Assembly: GCA_016703625.1 (NCBI GenBank)
Contig: JADJBP010000002.1
Span: 372,001 to 436,000 of the forward strand
DNA from: Chitinophagaceae bacterium
Lineage (GTDB): Bacteria > Bacteroidota > Bacteroidia > Chitinophagales > Chitinophagaceae
Length of the DNA: 64,000 bases
Reading direction: 5' to 3'
Part shown: positions 1 through 9,500 of the stretch, one piece after another
Layout: each line of letters opens with the position of its first letter
Position numbering within the stretch: position 1 is the first letter of the stretch
The notes under the pieces: generated by a model
What the model was told of the DNA's origin: nothing
What the model saw: the letters and a program-made list of their open reading frames with translations, nothing else
Database searches by the model: none
Position numbers and translations under genes: made by a program

Positions 1-441
1 AGTAACCCGCCTGATAATGACCAGGATTATGCTTTTCAAAGCCTGGCGGTAAACATGCGGGGTTACATACAGAATGTGGCCAATGGCAATAATGCGGTTG
101 TGATCAACAGTGAGTTCAGGTTGCCCATTGTGTCAACTTTTTTTAACCGTACCATCAATAATGCTTTCCTCAATAATTTCCAGATCATCCAGTTCATTGA
201 CCTGGGTACAGCCTGGAATGGCGCTTATGATAAATTTAAACGCCCTGAAGTTGTTTACGGGCAACCCCCGGTGCAGGTAAAAGTAAAAGCCGGTGGCCTG
301 GGGCCATTTGCGGGCGGATATGGATTTGGTGCACGAAGTACCTTATTGGGTTATTTTGTAAAGTTTGATGCCGGTTGGCCAATGAGTGGTTTCTTTAAAG
401 GAAAACCCGTTTTGTATGTGGCGCTGGGTTTGGATTTTTAA
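1..441 (+). CDS. C-terminal end of an Omp85/BamA-like outer-membrane barrel protein (5' truncated)
   Basis: The reading frame is open from base 1, so the gene starts outside the window; about 146 residues remain. The visible part alternates hydrophobic and polar residues as in beta strands. It has the Omp85 C-terminal pattern: 'MRGY' after the last large loop, a strand 'AVVINSEFRLPI', a strand with 'FIDLGTAWNG', the pair 'GYGFGARSTLLGYFVKFD', and a terminal 'LGLDF' ending in phenylalanine, the usual barrel-assembly signal. In Bacteroidota such barrels often follow a beta-propeller or POTRA region, which cannot be seen here. It converges on the DUF1361 gene with a 13-base gap. The barrel assignment is good; the full-length family is unknown. 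Confidence 0.75.
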   Translation, partial: SNPPDNDQDYAFQSLAVNMRGYIQNVANGNNAVVINSEFRLPIVSTFFNRTINNAFLNNFQIIQFIDLGTAWNGAYDKFKRPEVVYGQPPVQVKVKAGGLGPFAGGYGFGARSTLLGYFVKFDAGWPMSGFFKGKPVLYVALGLDF

Positions 442-454
442 GGGGTAGCGACGG

Positions 455-1120
455 CTACAAGCCGTTAGATCCCTGGTGTGGTAATATATAACCTGGCAAT
501 TTTTTTATAGAAAAATATAAAAGGTAAAACAGCACCGTTAGCACTGAAGTTATGCCCCAGGTTTGCAGATGATCCAGTGGAAAAACAAAACGTTGAACAA
601 CCGTTAATAATAAATCCAAAGGATTGCTGATGATATCCCAACTGTTCCACCTGAGGAACCTGCCCAGGTAAACGCCAAAAGAACCGAGGAACAGGATAAA
701 TATGATTACAATGGGGACCCTTTTCTTATAAATGTTTTTTTCCAGGAATAATTCTACCCGGTATAATGAAATAAAGGCCATCATTAATCCAACAACAGAA
801 GCAGAGAATATTAATACTGCATCAAACCATTTGGGAACTTTTGATTCCAATCCCAGGTGTATAAGATCTGTAATGATATATAATGCATTGGGAAAAAAAA
901 GCAGCCAGGTACCCAGCAACAGCAATTGTTTCCACTTTTTGATGTTTATGATCCTGATCAAATAAAAACTCAGCCTGAACGGGATCCACGCCAGGAATAA
1001 ATTCCATACCAGGAAAATAAAATGCATACTCCCGGTAAAAAATATCCTGATACAAATCAATGAGCCTATAAAAATGAAAAATGCCAGTAACGTTTTTTCA
1101 AATGGAGCAAAGCGGTACAT
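455..1120 (-). CDS. DUF1361 family integral membrane protein
   Basis: The 221-residue protein is very hydrophobic, with about six to seven predicted membrane helices. The family signature is visible: 'FLAWIPF' in an early helix, 'FFPNALYIITDLIHL' after a central helix, then 'PKWFDAVLIFSASVVGLM'. DUF1361 proteins have no established function. I choose the ATG at 1120, one base beyond the stop of the kinase gene (1122), because the 19-residue extension upstream overlaps that gene and looks out of frame. The gene is therefore the last of a tight minus-strand pair with the kinase. Its last few codons run into a small inverted repeat (ACGGCT-aca-AGCCGT, 451-465), so the exact C-terminus may be altered. 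Confidence 0.8.
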   Translation of the reverse strand: MYRFAPFEKTLLAFFIFIGSLICIRIFFTGSMHFIFLVWNLFLAWIPFRLSFYLIRIINIKKWKQLLLLGTWLLFFPNALYIITDLIHLGLESKVPKWFDAVLIFSASVVGLMMAFISLYRVELFLEKNIYKKRVPIVIIFILFLGSFGVYLGRFLRWNSWDIISNPLDLLLTVVQRFVFPLDHLQTWGITSVLTVLFYLLYFSIKKLPGYILPHQGSNGL

Positions 1121-1121
1121 A

Positions 1122-1487
1122 TTATTGAACAGGTTTAACCAGGTGAAGGATCTTAGGCAAAAAAACAATAGCGGCAATCACTAAACTTACAATAGCACAA
1201 ACCAAAACAGCACCTGCTGCAATATCTTTTACCAGTTTTATCCCTGGGTGTATTTCCAGGTGAACGACATCAGCAAGTTTTTCAATTGCGGTATTTAACA
1301 ATTCCGTTGTTAATACAACAGCGATACAAATGAATACAACCATCCATTCAATTGTAGAAATGTTTAACCAAATACCTGCCGTTAAAACAATTGCTGCCAG
1401 CAGCAAATGGATCTTAAAATTTGTTTGAGTGGTAAAACTGTATTGTATACCACTCCATGCATTCAGCATTGACCGGATTAATTTCAT
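1122..1487 (-). CDS. dgkA: Diacylglycerol/undecaprenol kinase family protein
   Basis: The 121-residue protein is a small trimeric-type integral membrane lipid kinase, which phosphorylates diacylglycerol or undecaprenol with ATP at the inner membrane. Three hydrophobic helices are visible. The family motifs are intact: 'TELLNTAIEKLAD' at residues 61-73, with the catalytic glutamates E62 and E69, and 'KDIAAGAVL' at 87-95. The length matches the family. The ATG at 1487 is the only sensible start. DUF1361 begins two bases after its stop, so the two are probably co-transcribed. The lipid substrate cannot be told from sequence; many non-proteobacterial members act on undecaprenol, so the symbol is by family only. 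Confidence 0.9.
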   Translation of the reverse strand: MKLIRSMLNAWSGIQYSFTTQTNFKIHLLLAAIVLTAGIWLNISTIEWMVVFICIAVVLTTELLNTAIEKLADVVHLEIHPGIKLVKDIAAGAVLVCAIVSLVIAAIVFLPKILHLVKPVQ

Positions 1488-1539
1488 TGTATTTTTTTAG
1501 GCGCCTGAAGGCATAGAGCCGTCTTAACGCATGGTTCTG

Positions 1540-2016
1540 TTAATTTATTTGCTGTTTTAGTAATGCTGTTGGTTGTCCCAGTATCTCAAACCATTTCCAG
1601 TTTGAAATAGCTGTACTTTTTTTCCCCCGCCGGTATGCCTGTTTAAATGCAGCCCAGTGTTCGGGCATGGTTATAAATCCATACATAACAGTGGCTATCA
1701 CCGGGAAAGATACATGCCCGTTTCCCATCATAAAACACTGCAGGCAACCTTCGCCTTCATCAGTAGTGTCATAATTCAATAAAATATGTTTGATATCATG
1801 CCTGGCATAATAGGGTAACAGTTCCAGCTGTTTTGTTTCCAAAAAATTGACCAGGTCTTTACCCAGTGTATTGTCAGGAAAATTTTTTAACTCATCACGG
1901 GTAAATGGAAAAATTTCAGGCTTACGGATGATCTGCAACACCGGCAATGCCATCCGGTGTGTTAAGTAAACCAGTAACACAGATCTCCATTTTTTAACCA
2001 GGCTATATGATTTCAT
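1540..2016 (-). CDS. Coq4-like protein with an intact HDxxHx11E metal motif
   Basis: About 158 residues. The clearest feature is 'HDIKHILLNYDTTDEGE', which fits the Coq4 signature HDxxHx(11)E exactly (His73, Asp74, His77, Glu89 counted from the ATG at 2016). It is followed by 'GCLQCFMMGNGH'. Coq4 proteins bind a metal through this motif and act late in ubiquinone biosynthesis in mitochondria and proteobacteria. Bacteroidota normally make menaquinone, so the role here is probably different and unknown. An in-frame GTG at 2022 would overlap the creD stop; the ATG at 2016 lies two bases after it and is preferred. The close spacing implies co-transcription with creD. Confidence 0.65.
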   Translation of the reverse strand: MKSYSLVKKWRSVLLVYLTHRMALPVLQIIRKPEIFPFTRDELKNFPDNTLGKDLVNFLETKQLELLPYYARHDIKHILLNYDTTDEGEGCLQCFMMGNGHVSFPVIATVMYGFITMPEHWAAFKQAYRRGKKSTAISNWKWFEILGQPTALLKQQIN

Positions 2017-2018
2017 GA

Positions 2019-3344
2019 TCACACTGTTTTTTTGTCAAGGTTATACCAATCAATGCTTCTGCTCAGGTACATGGCCAGGGCCAGCATAGCAAACAAGCCT
2101 ATGCTTCCGAACAGCAGTGCTTTATCCTGCATCTGAATTAATACATAAATGAATACATATAAAACAGAAAGCAACAAAGCAAAAATTACCGTGGTCTTCG
2201 CTTTTTTAAAAATACTGTGTGTGTACCAGCTTAATAATATGGTGGTGGCGGCGGCGGCAGTTAAATAAGCCAAAGGAAAAAGAATGTACTCCGATATGGA
2301 AAGCAGCAAGGTATAAAATACCACCAGGGCCATGCCGATCAAAATATACTGGAACGGGTGTACTGCCTTTTTCTGAAATATTTCTGTGAAGAAATATGCA
2401 AAAAAAGTAAGTGCAATAACGAGGATGGCATATTTCAATGAACGCATGGTTTGCGCATACGCATCAAAAGGGGATAGTAAAATAACACCAAAACCACTTT
2501 CCCTTACTGCCATTGTTGTATTGTTGTTGCCGGTAAATGTTTTAGGAAAATCGCGGTTAAACTGCGATATGACCCAGTTTGCTTCAAATCCTTTTTTTGA
2601 GATCTTCTCCGTATCCGGCAAATATTTTCCATCAAACGCCGGGCTTGTCCAGGTAGATGAAAAATGTACATTCGTACTGCTGCCTGTGGGTACACAATAC
2701 AGTTGTTCGGACCCCTGCAATACCATTTCAATATAAAAGCTGCTTTCCTTTTCAGCAAAGGAAGAATCAAGCAATAATGGTACTGAAATACCCTGTTGTA
2801 CTATACTGTTATCTGTAATACCTGATTGCATGTTCAGCACCTGGTCATTCCATTTAATGGTTTGTTGCTTTATGCCTTTAAGGTCGGAGATACCGATGCA
2901 AAGTTTTGCTTCGTTCCATTTTACAGATGCCGGATCCACGCCAAGGGAAGCAATGCTGTTGTTAATAAACTTTCCTTTAAGTATTAATGGCCGGGCTGTA
3001 AAAACAGGCACTTTATAAATACTCCGGTAACGTATCTCCGGTTCAATAATTCCATTGATGTCCAGTTGTTCCGGTAACAGGTAAATGTATTTTTTTTCAG
3101 TGCTGTTGTTGGTGCCCATTTCGGTATAGGGTATGCTTAAAAACGGGCCGGTGACCGTTTGTGCTGAAGACCATTTATTACTGATCTCTTTGGTAACTTC
3201 CTGTTTTCTTTCCTTACGTTCATTAGCCAGGTACATAATAAAGAAAGTAGGGATAAGCAGTGCCAGTACCAAAAAGGCCACAAAAAAGGACTTGAATACC
3301 AATTTGTTCTTTTGCCAGAAACCGGGTTGAGATTGTGCTTCCAT
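2019..3344 (-). CDS. creD: CreD-family inner membrane protein
   Basis: The 441-residue protein has the CreD layout: one N-terminal membrane helix at about residues 13-36, a long periplasmic beta-rich domain to about residue 295, then a run of five or so helices. Family motifs are visible, such as 'ANERKERKQEVTKEISNKWS' directly after the first helix and 'DPASVKWNEAKLCIGISDLKG' style strands. CreD is linked to envelope stress and beta-lactam or colicin tolerance in enterobacteria, where the CreBC system controls it. Here no CreBC genes are seen; instead a winged-helix regulator gene lies 59 bases upstream. A 17-base palindrome (3371-3387) is in that gap, 27 bases before the ATG, and I take it as the operator. 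Confidence 0.9.
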   Translation of the reverse strand: MEAQSQPGFWQKNKLVFKSFFVAFLVLALLIPTFFIMYLANERKERKQEVTKEISNKWSSAQTVTGPFLSIPYTEMGTNNSTEKKYIYLLPEQLDINGIIEPEIRYRSIYKVPVFTARPLILKGKFINNSIASLGVDPASVKWNEAKLCIGISDLKGIKQQTIKWNDQVLNMQSGITDNSIVQQGISVPLLLDSSFAEKESSFYIEMVLQGSEQLYCVPTGSSTNVHFSSTWTSPAFDGKYLPDTEKISKKGFEANWVISQFNRDFPKTFTGNNNTTMAVRESGFGVILLSPFDAYAQTMRSLKYAILVIALTFFAYFFTEIFQKKAVHPFQYILIGMALVVFYTLLLSISEYILFPLAYLTAAAATTILLSWYTHSIFKKAKTTVIFALLLSVLYVFIYVLIQMQDKALLFGSIGLFAMLALAMYLSRSIDWYNLDKKTV

Positions 3345-3370
3345 GTTGTATGTTTTTAATTTTTAAAAGT

Positions 3371-3387
3371 ACTTTGTATTTCAAAGT
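3371..3387. promoter_or_regulatory. Palindrome ACTTTG-N5-CAAAGT, candidate operator upstream of creD
   Basis: The 17-base site reads ACTTTGTATTTCAAAGT: two perfect 6-base arms around 5 bases. It is in the 59-base gap between the regulator gene and creD. Read on the minus strand it is ACTTTGAAATACAAAGT, which differs at only one base from the site at 4359-4375. Size and symmetry suit a dimeric winged-helix repressor. Confidence 0.65.
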
Positions 3388-3403
3388 GTAATTACAAAAA
3401 AAA

Positions 3404-3703
3404 TTATTTTACCGATCCGATCATTTTCGTCAATGCATCCAGGTGAAGTTTGAATTCCTTTTCGCCCGAACGTGTTATGGAATACGTGGTGTTTGTTTTA
3501 CGGCCGATAAACCCTTTCTGGAATTTTACAAACCCGCTCTCCTCCAGTGTTTTTAAATGACTGGCCAGGTTGCCATCGGTAATATCCAGCAGTTCTTTCA
3601 ATTCATTGAAGCTAACCGCATCGTTCACCATCAGGGCGCTCATGATGCCCAGGCGTATACGGCTGTCAAAGATTTTATTCAGATTTTCTATCGGATTTTT
3701 CAT
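3404..3703 (-). CDS. Winged-helix transcriptional regulator of the creD locus
   Basis: About 99 residues, a single compact DNA-binding domain. The helix-turn-helix and wing are clear: 'RLGIMSALMVNDAVSFNELK', 'ITDGNLASHLKTLEESGFV', and the wing 'KGFIGRKTNTTYSITRSGEK'. This is the ArsR/PadR-like winged-helix group, with no visible effector or metal-binding cysteines. I choose the ATG at 3703; the longer frame would begin with TTG at 3715. The gene lies 13 bases after the stop of a membrane protein gene and before creD. Regulator, membrane partner and creD are all on the minus strand, and matching palindromes stand before the first gene and before creD. This suggests it controls itself and creD (inference). 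Confidence 0.85.
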   Translation of the reverse strand: MKNPIENLNKIFDSRIRLGIMSALMVNDAVSFNELKELLDITDGNLASHLKTLEESGFVKFQKGFIGRKTNTTYSITRSGEKEFKLHLDALTKMIGSVK

Positions 3704-3716
3704 GCGGCTGATCAAT

Positions 3717-4349
3717 TTATTTCCGTTCGTACTTCCACCACATCATGATGCCATAAACTATATGCAATACACCAAACCCCATCGTCCAAAACTGTAAACC
3801 ATAACCCACCCACCACAAATTGAACATGCCCAGTAAAATCTGCCCGTAGCCCAGGTACCGCACTTCGCTCAATGTATATTTACTGGCATTTACCAGCGCC
3901 AGTCCATAAAATATTAAACAACCCGGTGCAACCAGCTGAAACTCCCCCATCTGCATCATGCGAATTAAAAAAACAGCGCCAACGCCCAGGGGTATCACCA
4001 TGTTCCAGAACAACCGCATCGTTGTTGCACCCCAGATAGGTGTTCCGTTTTTCCTGCTGCGCAAATAGGTGAATACAAAGGCAGAAATAAAAGCACCAAC
4101 AAAAGTTAAAGTAGCTATCCAGAACAGGTCATTGATCAATGCATCTCCTGCTGAATTGATAAGCAGGCTCAACTGGCAATCACCGGTAACCCAGCAATTG
4201 ATCTTCTGGCTGGCAAACCAGGCACCTGCAAGGGCACAAATACCGGCGGCTATCCCACTTAAACCGCTCAGGCTTATAAACCGGCTGCTGCGTTCCATCA
4301 TTTGCTTGATGTGCTGCAGGTCATCCAAAGGTTGTTGCTGTTTGTCCAT
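3717..4349 (-). CDS. Membrane protein partner of the winged-helix regulator
   Basis: About 210 residues. A short polar N-terminus ('MDKQQQPLDDLQHIKQMMER') is followed by about six hydrophobic segments: roughly residues 29-48, 72-95, 108-130, 138-155 and two more near the end. I know no named function; it looks like the small membrane protein often encoded directly before a winged-helix regulator in Bacteroidota, possibly a sensor or signal-transducing partner. The ATG at 4349 is preferred to the frame opening at 4400 because the 17 extra residues would run through the palindrome at 4359-4375, which lies 10 bases before this ATG. First gene of the regulator-creD group. Confidence 0.75.
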   Translation of the reverse strand: MDKQQQPLDDLQHIKQMMERSSRFISLSGLSGIAAGICALAGAWFASQKINCWVTGDCQLSLLINSAGDALINDLFWIATLTFVGAFISAFVFTYLRSRKNGTPIWGATTMRLFWNMVIPLGVGAVFLIRMMQMGEFQLVAPGCLIFYGLALVNASKYTLSEVRYLGYGQILLGMFNLWWVGYGLQFWTMGFGVLHIVYGIMMWWKYERK

Positions 4350-4358
4350 ATAAAAAGC

Positions 4359-4375
4359 ACTTTGAGATACAAAGT
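4359..4375. promoter_or_regulatory. Palindrome ACTTTG-N5-CAAAGT, candidate operator before the regulator operon
   Basis: The site reads ACTTTGAGATACAAAGT, with the same 6-base arms and the same 5-base spacing as the site before creD, and 16 of 17 bases in common in inverted orientation. It ends 10 bases before the ATG of the membrane partner gene, so a bound protein would cover the start region. Confidence 0.65.
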
Positions 4376-4517
4376 AAGACATTGGATCTGAAAAAAGCAA
4401 ATTATTTTTCAGGCACCGGTAAAATCTTTATTTCGCAGTGCGGTTTTCACATTTGTTTACGCCATATCTTTATTGAACCTTATCTGAACAATCACTACAA
4501 AACAGGAAATTCCCGAA

Positions 4518-6572
4518 ATGATTAAAAATGTTCTCCTATGCTTTTCGCTGTTACTGGCTAACAGCAGCTTTTCCCAAACCGCAATAAAAACTGCCAATAT
4601 TGATATTGTAAGAGATTCATTTGGCGTACCCCACATTTTTGCCAAAACTGATGCAGAAGTGGCTTATGGCCTTGCCTGGGCCCAGGCCGAAGATGATTTT
4701 AAAAGCCTGCAGGAAGTGATCCTGCCCGCTAAAAACCTGATGGCTTCCGTGATGGGCAAAAAAGGGGCAGCCGGGGACTATGCATTTGCCTTATTTCGGT
4801 GCAGCGAAATAACAGCAGAAAAATGGAATACCCTGACACCTGCTTTTATAAAAATGATAACCGGGTATGTACAGGGACTGAATGAATATGCCAAAAAACA
4901 CCCCGGCGAGATCCTGCACAAAAAAATATTTCCAATTACCCTGCAGGAATATGTATCCTCATCAGTTTTTGCATTGACCATTTTTAACGGTGCCGACCAG
5001 GCACTGGTAAGAATTTTTAACAACATGCAGTGGGAAGCACCCGAAATGGATAAAAAAGGCAGTAACTCGGCAGCCATCCATTCAACCAAAACCACAACCG
5101 GCGAATCTTTTCTGCTGATCAATGCGCACCAGCCCAATACCGGGCCACAGGCATTTTACGAAGCACATCTCTGCAGCGAAGAAGGCATGAATGTTATGGG
5201 TGGACTGCTGGCCGGCGGCCCCTGCATTTTACACGGCGCCAATGAAAACCTGGGATGGGCACACACGGTGAATTACTGCGACAGGCTGGATGAATTTCAA
5301 CTGGATATGAACCCGGATAATCCCCTGCAGTATAAGTTCGACGGGCAATGGCTTGACCTGGAAGTGAAAACGATCAAACTCAAAATAAAAGGTATCCCCT
5401 TCAGGGTAAAAAGAAAATTGTACTGGAGTAAATATGGCGCTACTATGAAAAATGAACAGGGTTTCTTTTCCATGCGGCTTGGCGCCAACATGAAAATTGG
5501 CGTGCTGGACCAATGGTACCAGATGAATAAAGCGGCAAATTTCACTGAATTTTATGCAGCACTCAACAGGCAGGAATTAAGTATGTTCAATATCATGTAT
5601 GCTGATAAATATGATACGGTCTTTTATATCAACAATGCATTGATGCCGGTAAGAGATGGCTCAAATGGGTATACTTGGAAAAAAACTGTGCCCGGCAATA
5701 CTTCCAGAACATTATGGACACAATTCAGGTCTTTAAAAGACCTGCCGCAATACATCAATCCATCCAGTGGATTTTTATTCAACACCAATCATTCCTCATT
5801 CCTGGCAACTGCTGCTACTGATAATTTAAAACCATCCTCCTTTGCAAAAACAGATGGCTGGGAAGAATACCACCTGAACCGGAGTGTTCGTTTCCTGGAA
5901 TTATTTCCGCAAACCGAAAAACTGAGTTACGAAAAATTTAAACAGATAAAATTTGACCTGCAGTTACCTGCAACGATGCAGTATCCCTATAAACTGGATT
6001 CCATGTTTGTACTGAACGAAAATGAATACCCGGCCATTGCAGCACTGATCAGTTCATTTAAAAACTGGGATAAACGCGGCGATGCAGACAGTAAGGGCGC
6101 TGCCATCTTCCTGTTAACGTACGAATATCTTAAAAAGAGATTACAGGGACAGGCTCCCAGGCTCATCACCAGGCAGGAAGCCATTGAAACCTATACTCAT
6201 GTAAACAACTATATGCAAACCCATTTTGGAACCACCGATCTCAAACTCGGTGATATTCAAAAACTGGTAAGGGGTGGAAAAGACTGGCCACTAGCCGGTT
6301 TCCCCGACCTGCTTTCGCCTCAATGGACAGCGGACTATTATAACGGCAGGCTAAAATCAATTGGTGGTGATGGTTTGATCATGTTTGTAAGGTTTCCCAA
6401 AAACGGGTTACCTAAAATTGAAACGGTGAACATGTATGGCGCCAGTGCCATGCCGGGCAGCAAACATTTCGACGACCAGGTGGAGATGTATTTAAAAAAA
6501 CAAACTAAAACAATGACACTGAATAAAGCAACTGTATATAAAAATGCTTTACGGGTCTATCATCCGGGATAA
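4518..6572 (+). CDS. Penicillin acylase / acyl-homoserine-lactone acylase family hydrolase
   Basis: The 684-residue exported protein belongs to the Ntn-hydrolase penicillin amidase family, which hydrolyses amide bonds of beta-lactams, acyl-homoserine lactones or related amides after self-cleavage into two chains. A signal peptide covers about residues 1-19 ('LLLANSSFSQ'). The small-chain motif 'VRDSFGVPHIFAKTDAEVAYG' region begins near residue 31. The cleavage site is 'KKG-SNSAAI', making Ser182 the N-terminal nucleophile. Downstream motifs include 'GGPCILHGANENLGWAHTVN', containing the family's 'GWAHT' element. The usual SNxW is SNSA here, closer to the lactone-acylase and aculeacin-acylase side. 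The substrate is not predictable. Transcription starts divergently from the creD-regulator operon. Confidence 0.88.
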   Translation: MIKNVLLCFSLLLANSSFSQTAIKTANIDIVRDSFGVPHIFAKTDAEVAYGLAWAQAEDDFKSLQEVILPAKNLMASVMGKKGAAGDYAFALFRCSEITAEKWNTLTPAFIKMITGYVQGLNEYAKKHPGEILHKKIFPITLQEYVSSSVFALTIFNGADQALVRIFNNMQWEAPEMDKKGSNSAAIHSTKTTTGESFLLINAHQPNTGPQAFYEAHLCSEEGMNVMGGLLAGGPCILHGANENLGWAHTVNYCDRLDEFQLDMNPDNPLQYKFDGQWLDLEVKTIKLKIKGIPFRVKRKLYWSKYGATMKNEQGFFSMRLGANMKIGVLDQWYQMNKAANFTEFYAALNRQELSMFNIMYADKYDTVFYINNALMPVRDGSNGYTWKKTVPGNTSRTLWTQFRSLKDLPQYINPSSGFLFNTNHSSFLATAATDNLKPSSFAKTDGWEEYHLNRSVRFLELFPQTEKLSYEKFKQIKFDLQLPATMQYPYKLDSMFVLNENEYPAIAALISSFKNWDKRGDADSKGAAIFLLTYEYLKKRLQGQAPRLITRQEAIETYTHVNNYMQTHFGTTDLKLGDIQKLVRGGKDWPLAGFPDLLSPQWTADYYNGRLKSIGGDGLIMFVRFPKNGLPKIETVNMYGASAMPGSKHFDDQVEMYLKKQTKTMTLNKATVYKNALRVYHPG

Positions 6573-6578
6573 AGCATT
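6543..6578 (+). terminator. Possible hairpin terminator at the acylase stop
   Basis: AATGCTTTA (6543-6551) pairs with TAAAGCATT (6570-6578), with CGG/CCG able to extend the stem inward. The TAA stop codon lies in the right arm. A weak T-rich tract follows at 6583-6597. It may also serve the convergent TraB gene. Confidence 0.35.
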
Positions 6579-6596
6579 AATCAGTTTTCCTTTTCT

Positions 6597-9500
6597 TTAT
6601 TTTTCATCAATGTATTTTTTAAATACCTCATCCAGTTTGGAAAGTGAAAATACTTCTTCATAATTTAAAAACACATCCTGCTCTTCCTCTTTTATTTCGG
6701 CAATATCTTTATTCATATCAAATGCCCCGCAAATTGCAAAACGGGGCGTTTTTTCCGCATCATCGTTTAAAATTATTTTAAACACATAAAACCGTTTCTG
6801 TTTACCATTGATCTCTGCAGTTTTCTCTTTTACAAACTGCATTGACTTTGCATCCAGCTCATAATATTCCATTAACGAATTATACAAATAGCTTTCAGCA
6901 AATTTTAGTTGGGAATAAAACGCTTTAGGGAATACTGCAGTTTTATTGATTGATTGCAATGATTCATAAAATGAGGTCCGCCACTCCCTGTCAGCCGCAA
7001 ATTCTCTTATATGTTTCCCGGGAACGGTATTGTTGTTCCTTAGTAAAGCCAGTATGGCATTTTGTTTTACCCACTTATCCGGCAGTGACAGAAATGTATA
7101 CAGCATATCATTGCTTTGTTTTGTATTAAACCGGCCCAACAGGGCAATAACATTAACATTGTATACCGGGTAGGCTTCTTCATCATTTTTAATTTCTTCG
7201 TATTGTTTTTGGGCCAGGTTGATCAACCCGTTTTCATTTTGCAATACTTTTTCAGTTGAAACCACACTGCTGTCCAATAGTTCAATGGCCAGTTTTGCGA
7301 TCCCGCCCCCGGTAACCGTATCACCATACAGCGCTGTAACTTCCGGAAAAAGATCCTTAGCCAGGTTCAATGAATCCAGTAATGCATTGATAACACTGTA
7401 GGAATTTCCACTTTTTGGTGAATGATCTAAAAAAAGCTGTTTAAGCAGTTTATAAGATGTAGCTGTTTTTTGACTGGCGAGCAATCCCAGCATCAGCATT
7501 TGAACATCTCCGGTTGAGTCATTTATAATATTGTACTGCGCTCTTACCACATCAACAACGCTGCTATCATTAAGCCCGGTAATAATTCCTGATATCACTT
7601 CATTAACAGACCGGAATTCGGTTTGATAACTTTTATATTTTTTAGGCAAGGCACTGTATAAAAGCGGCAGGTCATTACGGGTAAACTCCACTGTATTTAA
7701 TACATCCCTTGCACCGGTTGCCACTGTACTATCTTCACTGGCAAGCGCTTTCAGCAATGCTGCAGCTTTATTTACAAATATGGTGGTTGGGTATTGTTGC
7801 GAAAAATGAATTTCAGTAAAATACTTTTGCGCCTGAACATGTTTTAATCCTTCATCATTTTGAAAAGCAAAAAATGTATAAAGCGTATCTCCATTCAAAA
7901 AAAACTTTAATCTTTTAAATAACGCCGTATTGGATTTTTGTATCAAAGCAAATCCCTCTTTAACCGGCCCATCTGTATAATGCCAGGATAGTAAAGAATC
8001 CCTTAAAATCTTTAAACCGGTTTGCCCGGTTGATGAAAAATGAACTGTCACTGTTGCTCCAATAATATGGCGGCAGTATCTCAATTTCTGCAGAGTAGGA
8101 TTCTGCAGTATTTTTATCCAAAGCATAAAACTTTTTTAGGTCCGGGTTAAAATCAAACCGGTTGAATCCGCCACAGTCATTATAAACGGGGCTGGTGTAA
8201 ATAAACTGATACCGGTCCCCGGCAATACCTGTTTTTTCCATTCGCCTGTTTTAAAGGGCAGTGGGGTAAAAGAACGAAAGAAATTTGTTATTTGAGGAAA
8301 ATCAGCTTTCTCTTTAGGCATAACTACCATCGGCAAATAAGTGCGTGCACCCCTGCGTATTAAATACCCCTCCAGTAAAATTTCCAAACCATTAAATTGT
8401 TGCAGGGCTCTAAAATGGCAGGCATTATAGTCTTTGAATTTTAAGGTATTAAATTCTTTGATCCTGTATGCAGGATTTGATTCCATATTTTTTTTATAAT
8501 CATCAAAATAAATGCTGTCGTTTTCTATATAATAACCCGCTTTGGTATCCCGTATGATGGTCATATAGTAAGTACCATCACTGTAATCAACTGATGTATA
8601 CTGGTCATATAATTCCCCATCGTCGTCCCTTTCTTTTGATGCAGCTGTTTTACCCGGCACCAGCATACTAAAAGCATTTTTTTCATTTGTAAACAGCTGC
8701 CATTTTTGATCAGCAGCCATATTTTCCTCATTAAAGGATAAGGAGCTGAAAAATCTTTCTGCCTGGGCACTATAGAGATTATCACCTGTACTTCCGCCAA
8801 AAATAATGATGAAGAGTTTATTGCCATTTATCAGCATCCTGTACCTGTATTCCCCCGCTCCTTCCTGTATGGCATACATTTCAATACCCCGCGAATTTTT
8901 GTACGATATCTTCTTAATACTCTGTATGTCATACGCTGCTTTCTTATAATTCGCTATGATCCGGTCAAATACTGAATCAGATTTTGCCTCTTCTTCCGAC
9001 AATGGTGTAACAGTGATACCATATACATCCATCTCACCCATATCCATATACATTTTCAGCGGCAGTGTTCCCTGGAGCATTACATCTGAGGGAGTTCCGG
9101 GCATGTACACAGAGCACATTTTATTTTCATCTTCTACCTTTAGCCAAAGGGGTTCCTTGGCAGTATACGTGTAATTTTCAGGTGCTATATTTTTAGATGA
9201 GAACACAGGATCTACCTGGTAACCCATCTGTCGTAACAAAGTGATCAGCCCGCTATCCCCGGGCAAATGGGCCGCGCCAACAGCAAAAAAAGTTGTTCTC
9301 ACATGCGAAAGGCTGTCCATGCGCATCGCCATTTTCCTGTTTCGTTTTATGAGTAAAAGGTCTTTGTAGCTGCTTTCCAAATTCCCGTTAACCATCATAT
9401 CCAGGCTGGTTAAATCGTTATTAACATAGATCTTTAACATACTTTCCATATAAGAAAAACGCAGGTCTGAATCATCTTTAATAAAATCATACACATCAAA

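Noticed and set aside
451..465. ACGGCT-aca-AGCCGT hairpin as a terminator for the first two genes
   Set aside because: The stem is only 6 bases and no T-run follows on either strand; kept only as a remark under DUF1361.
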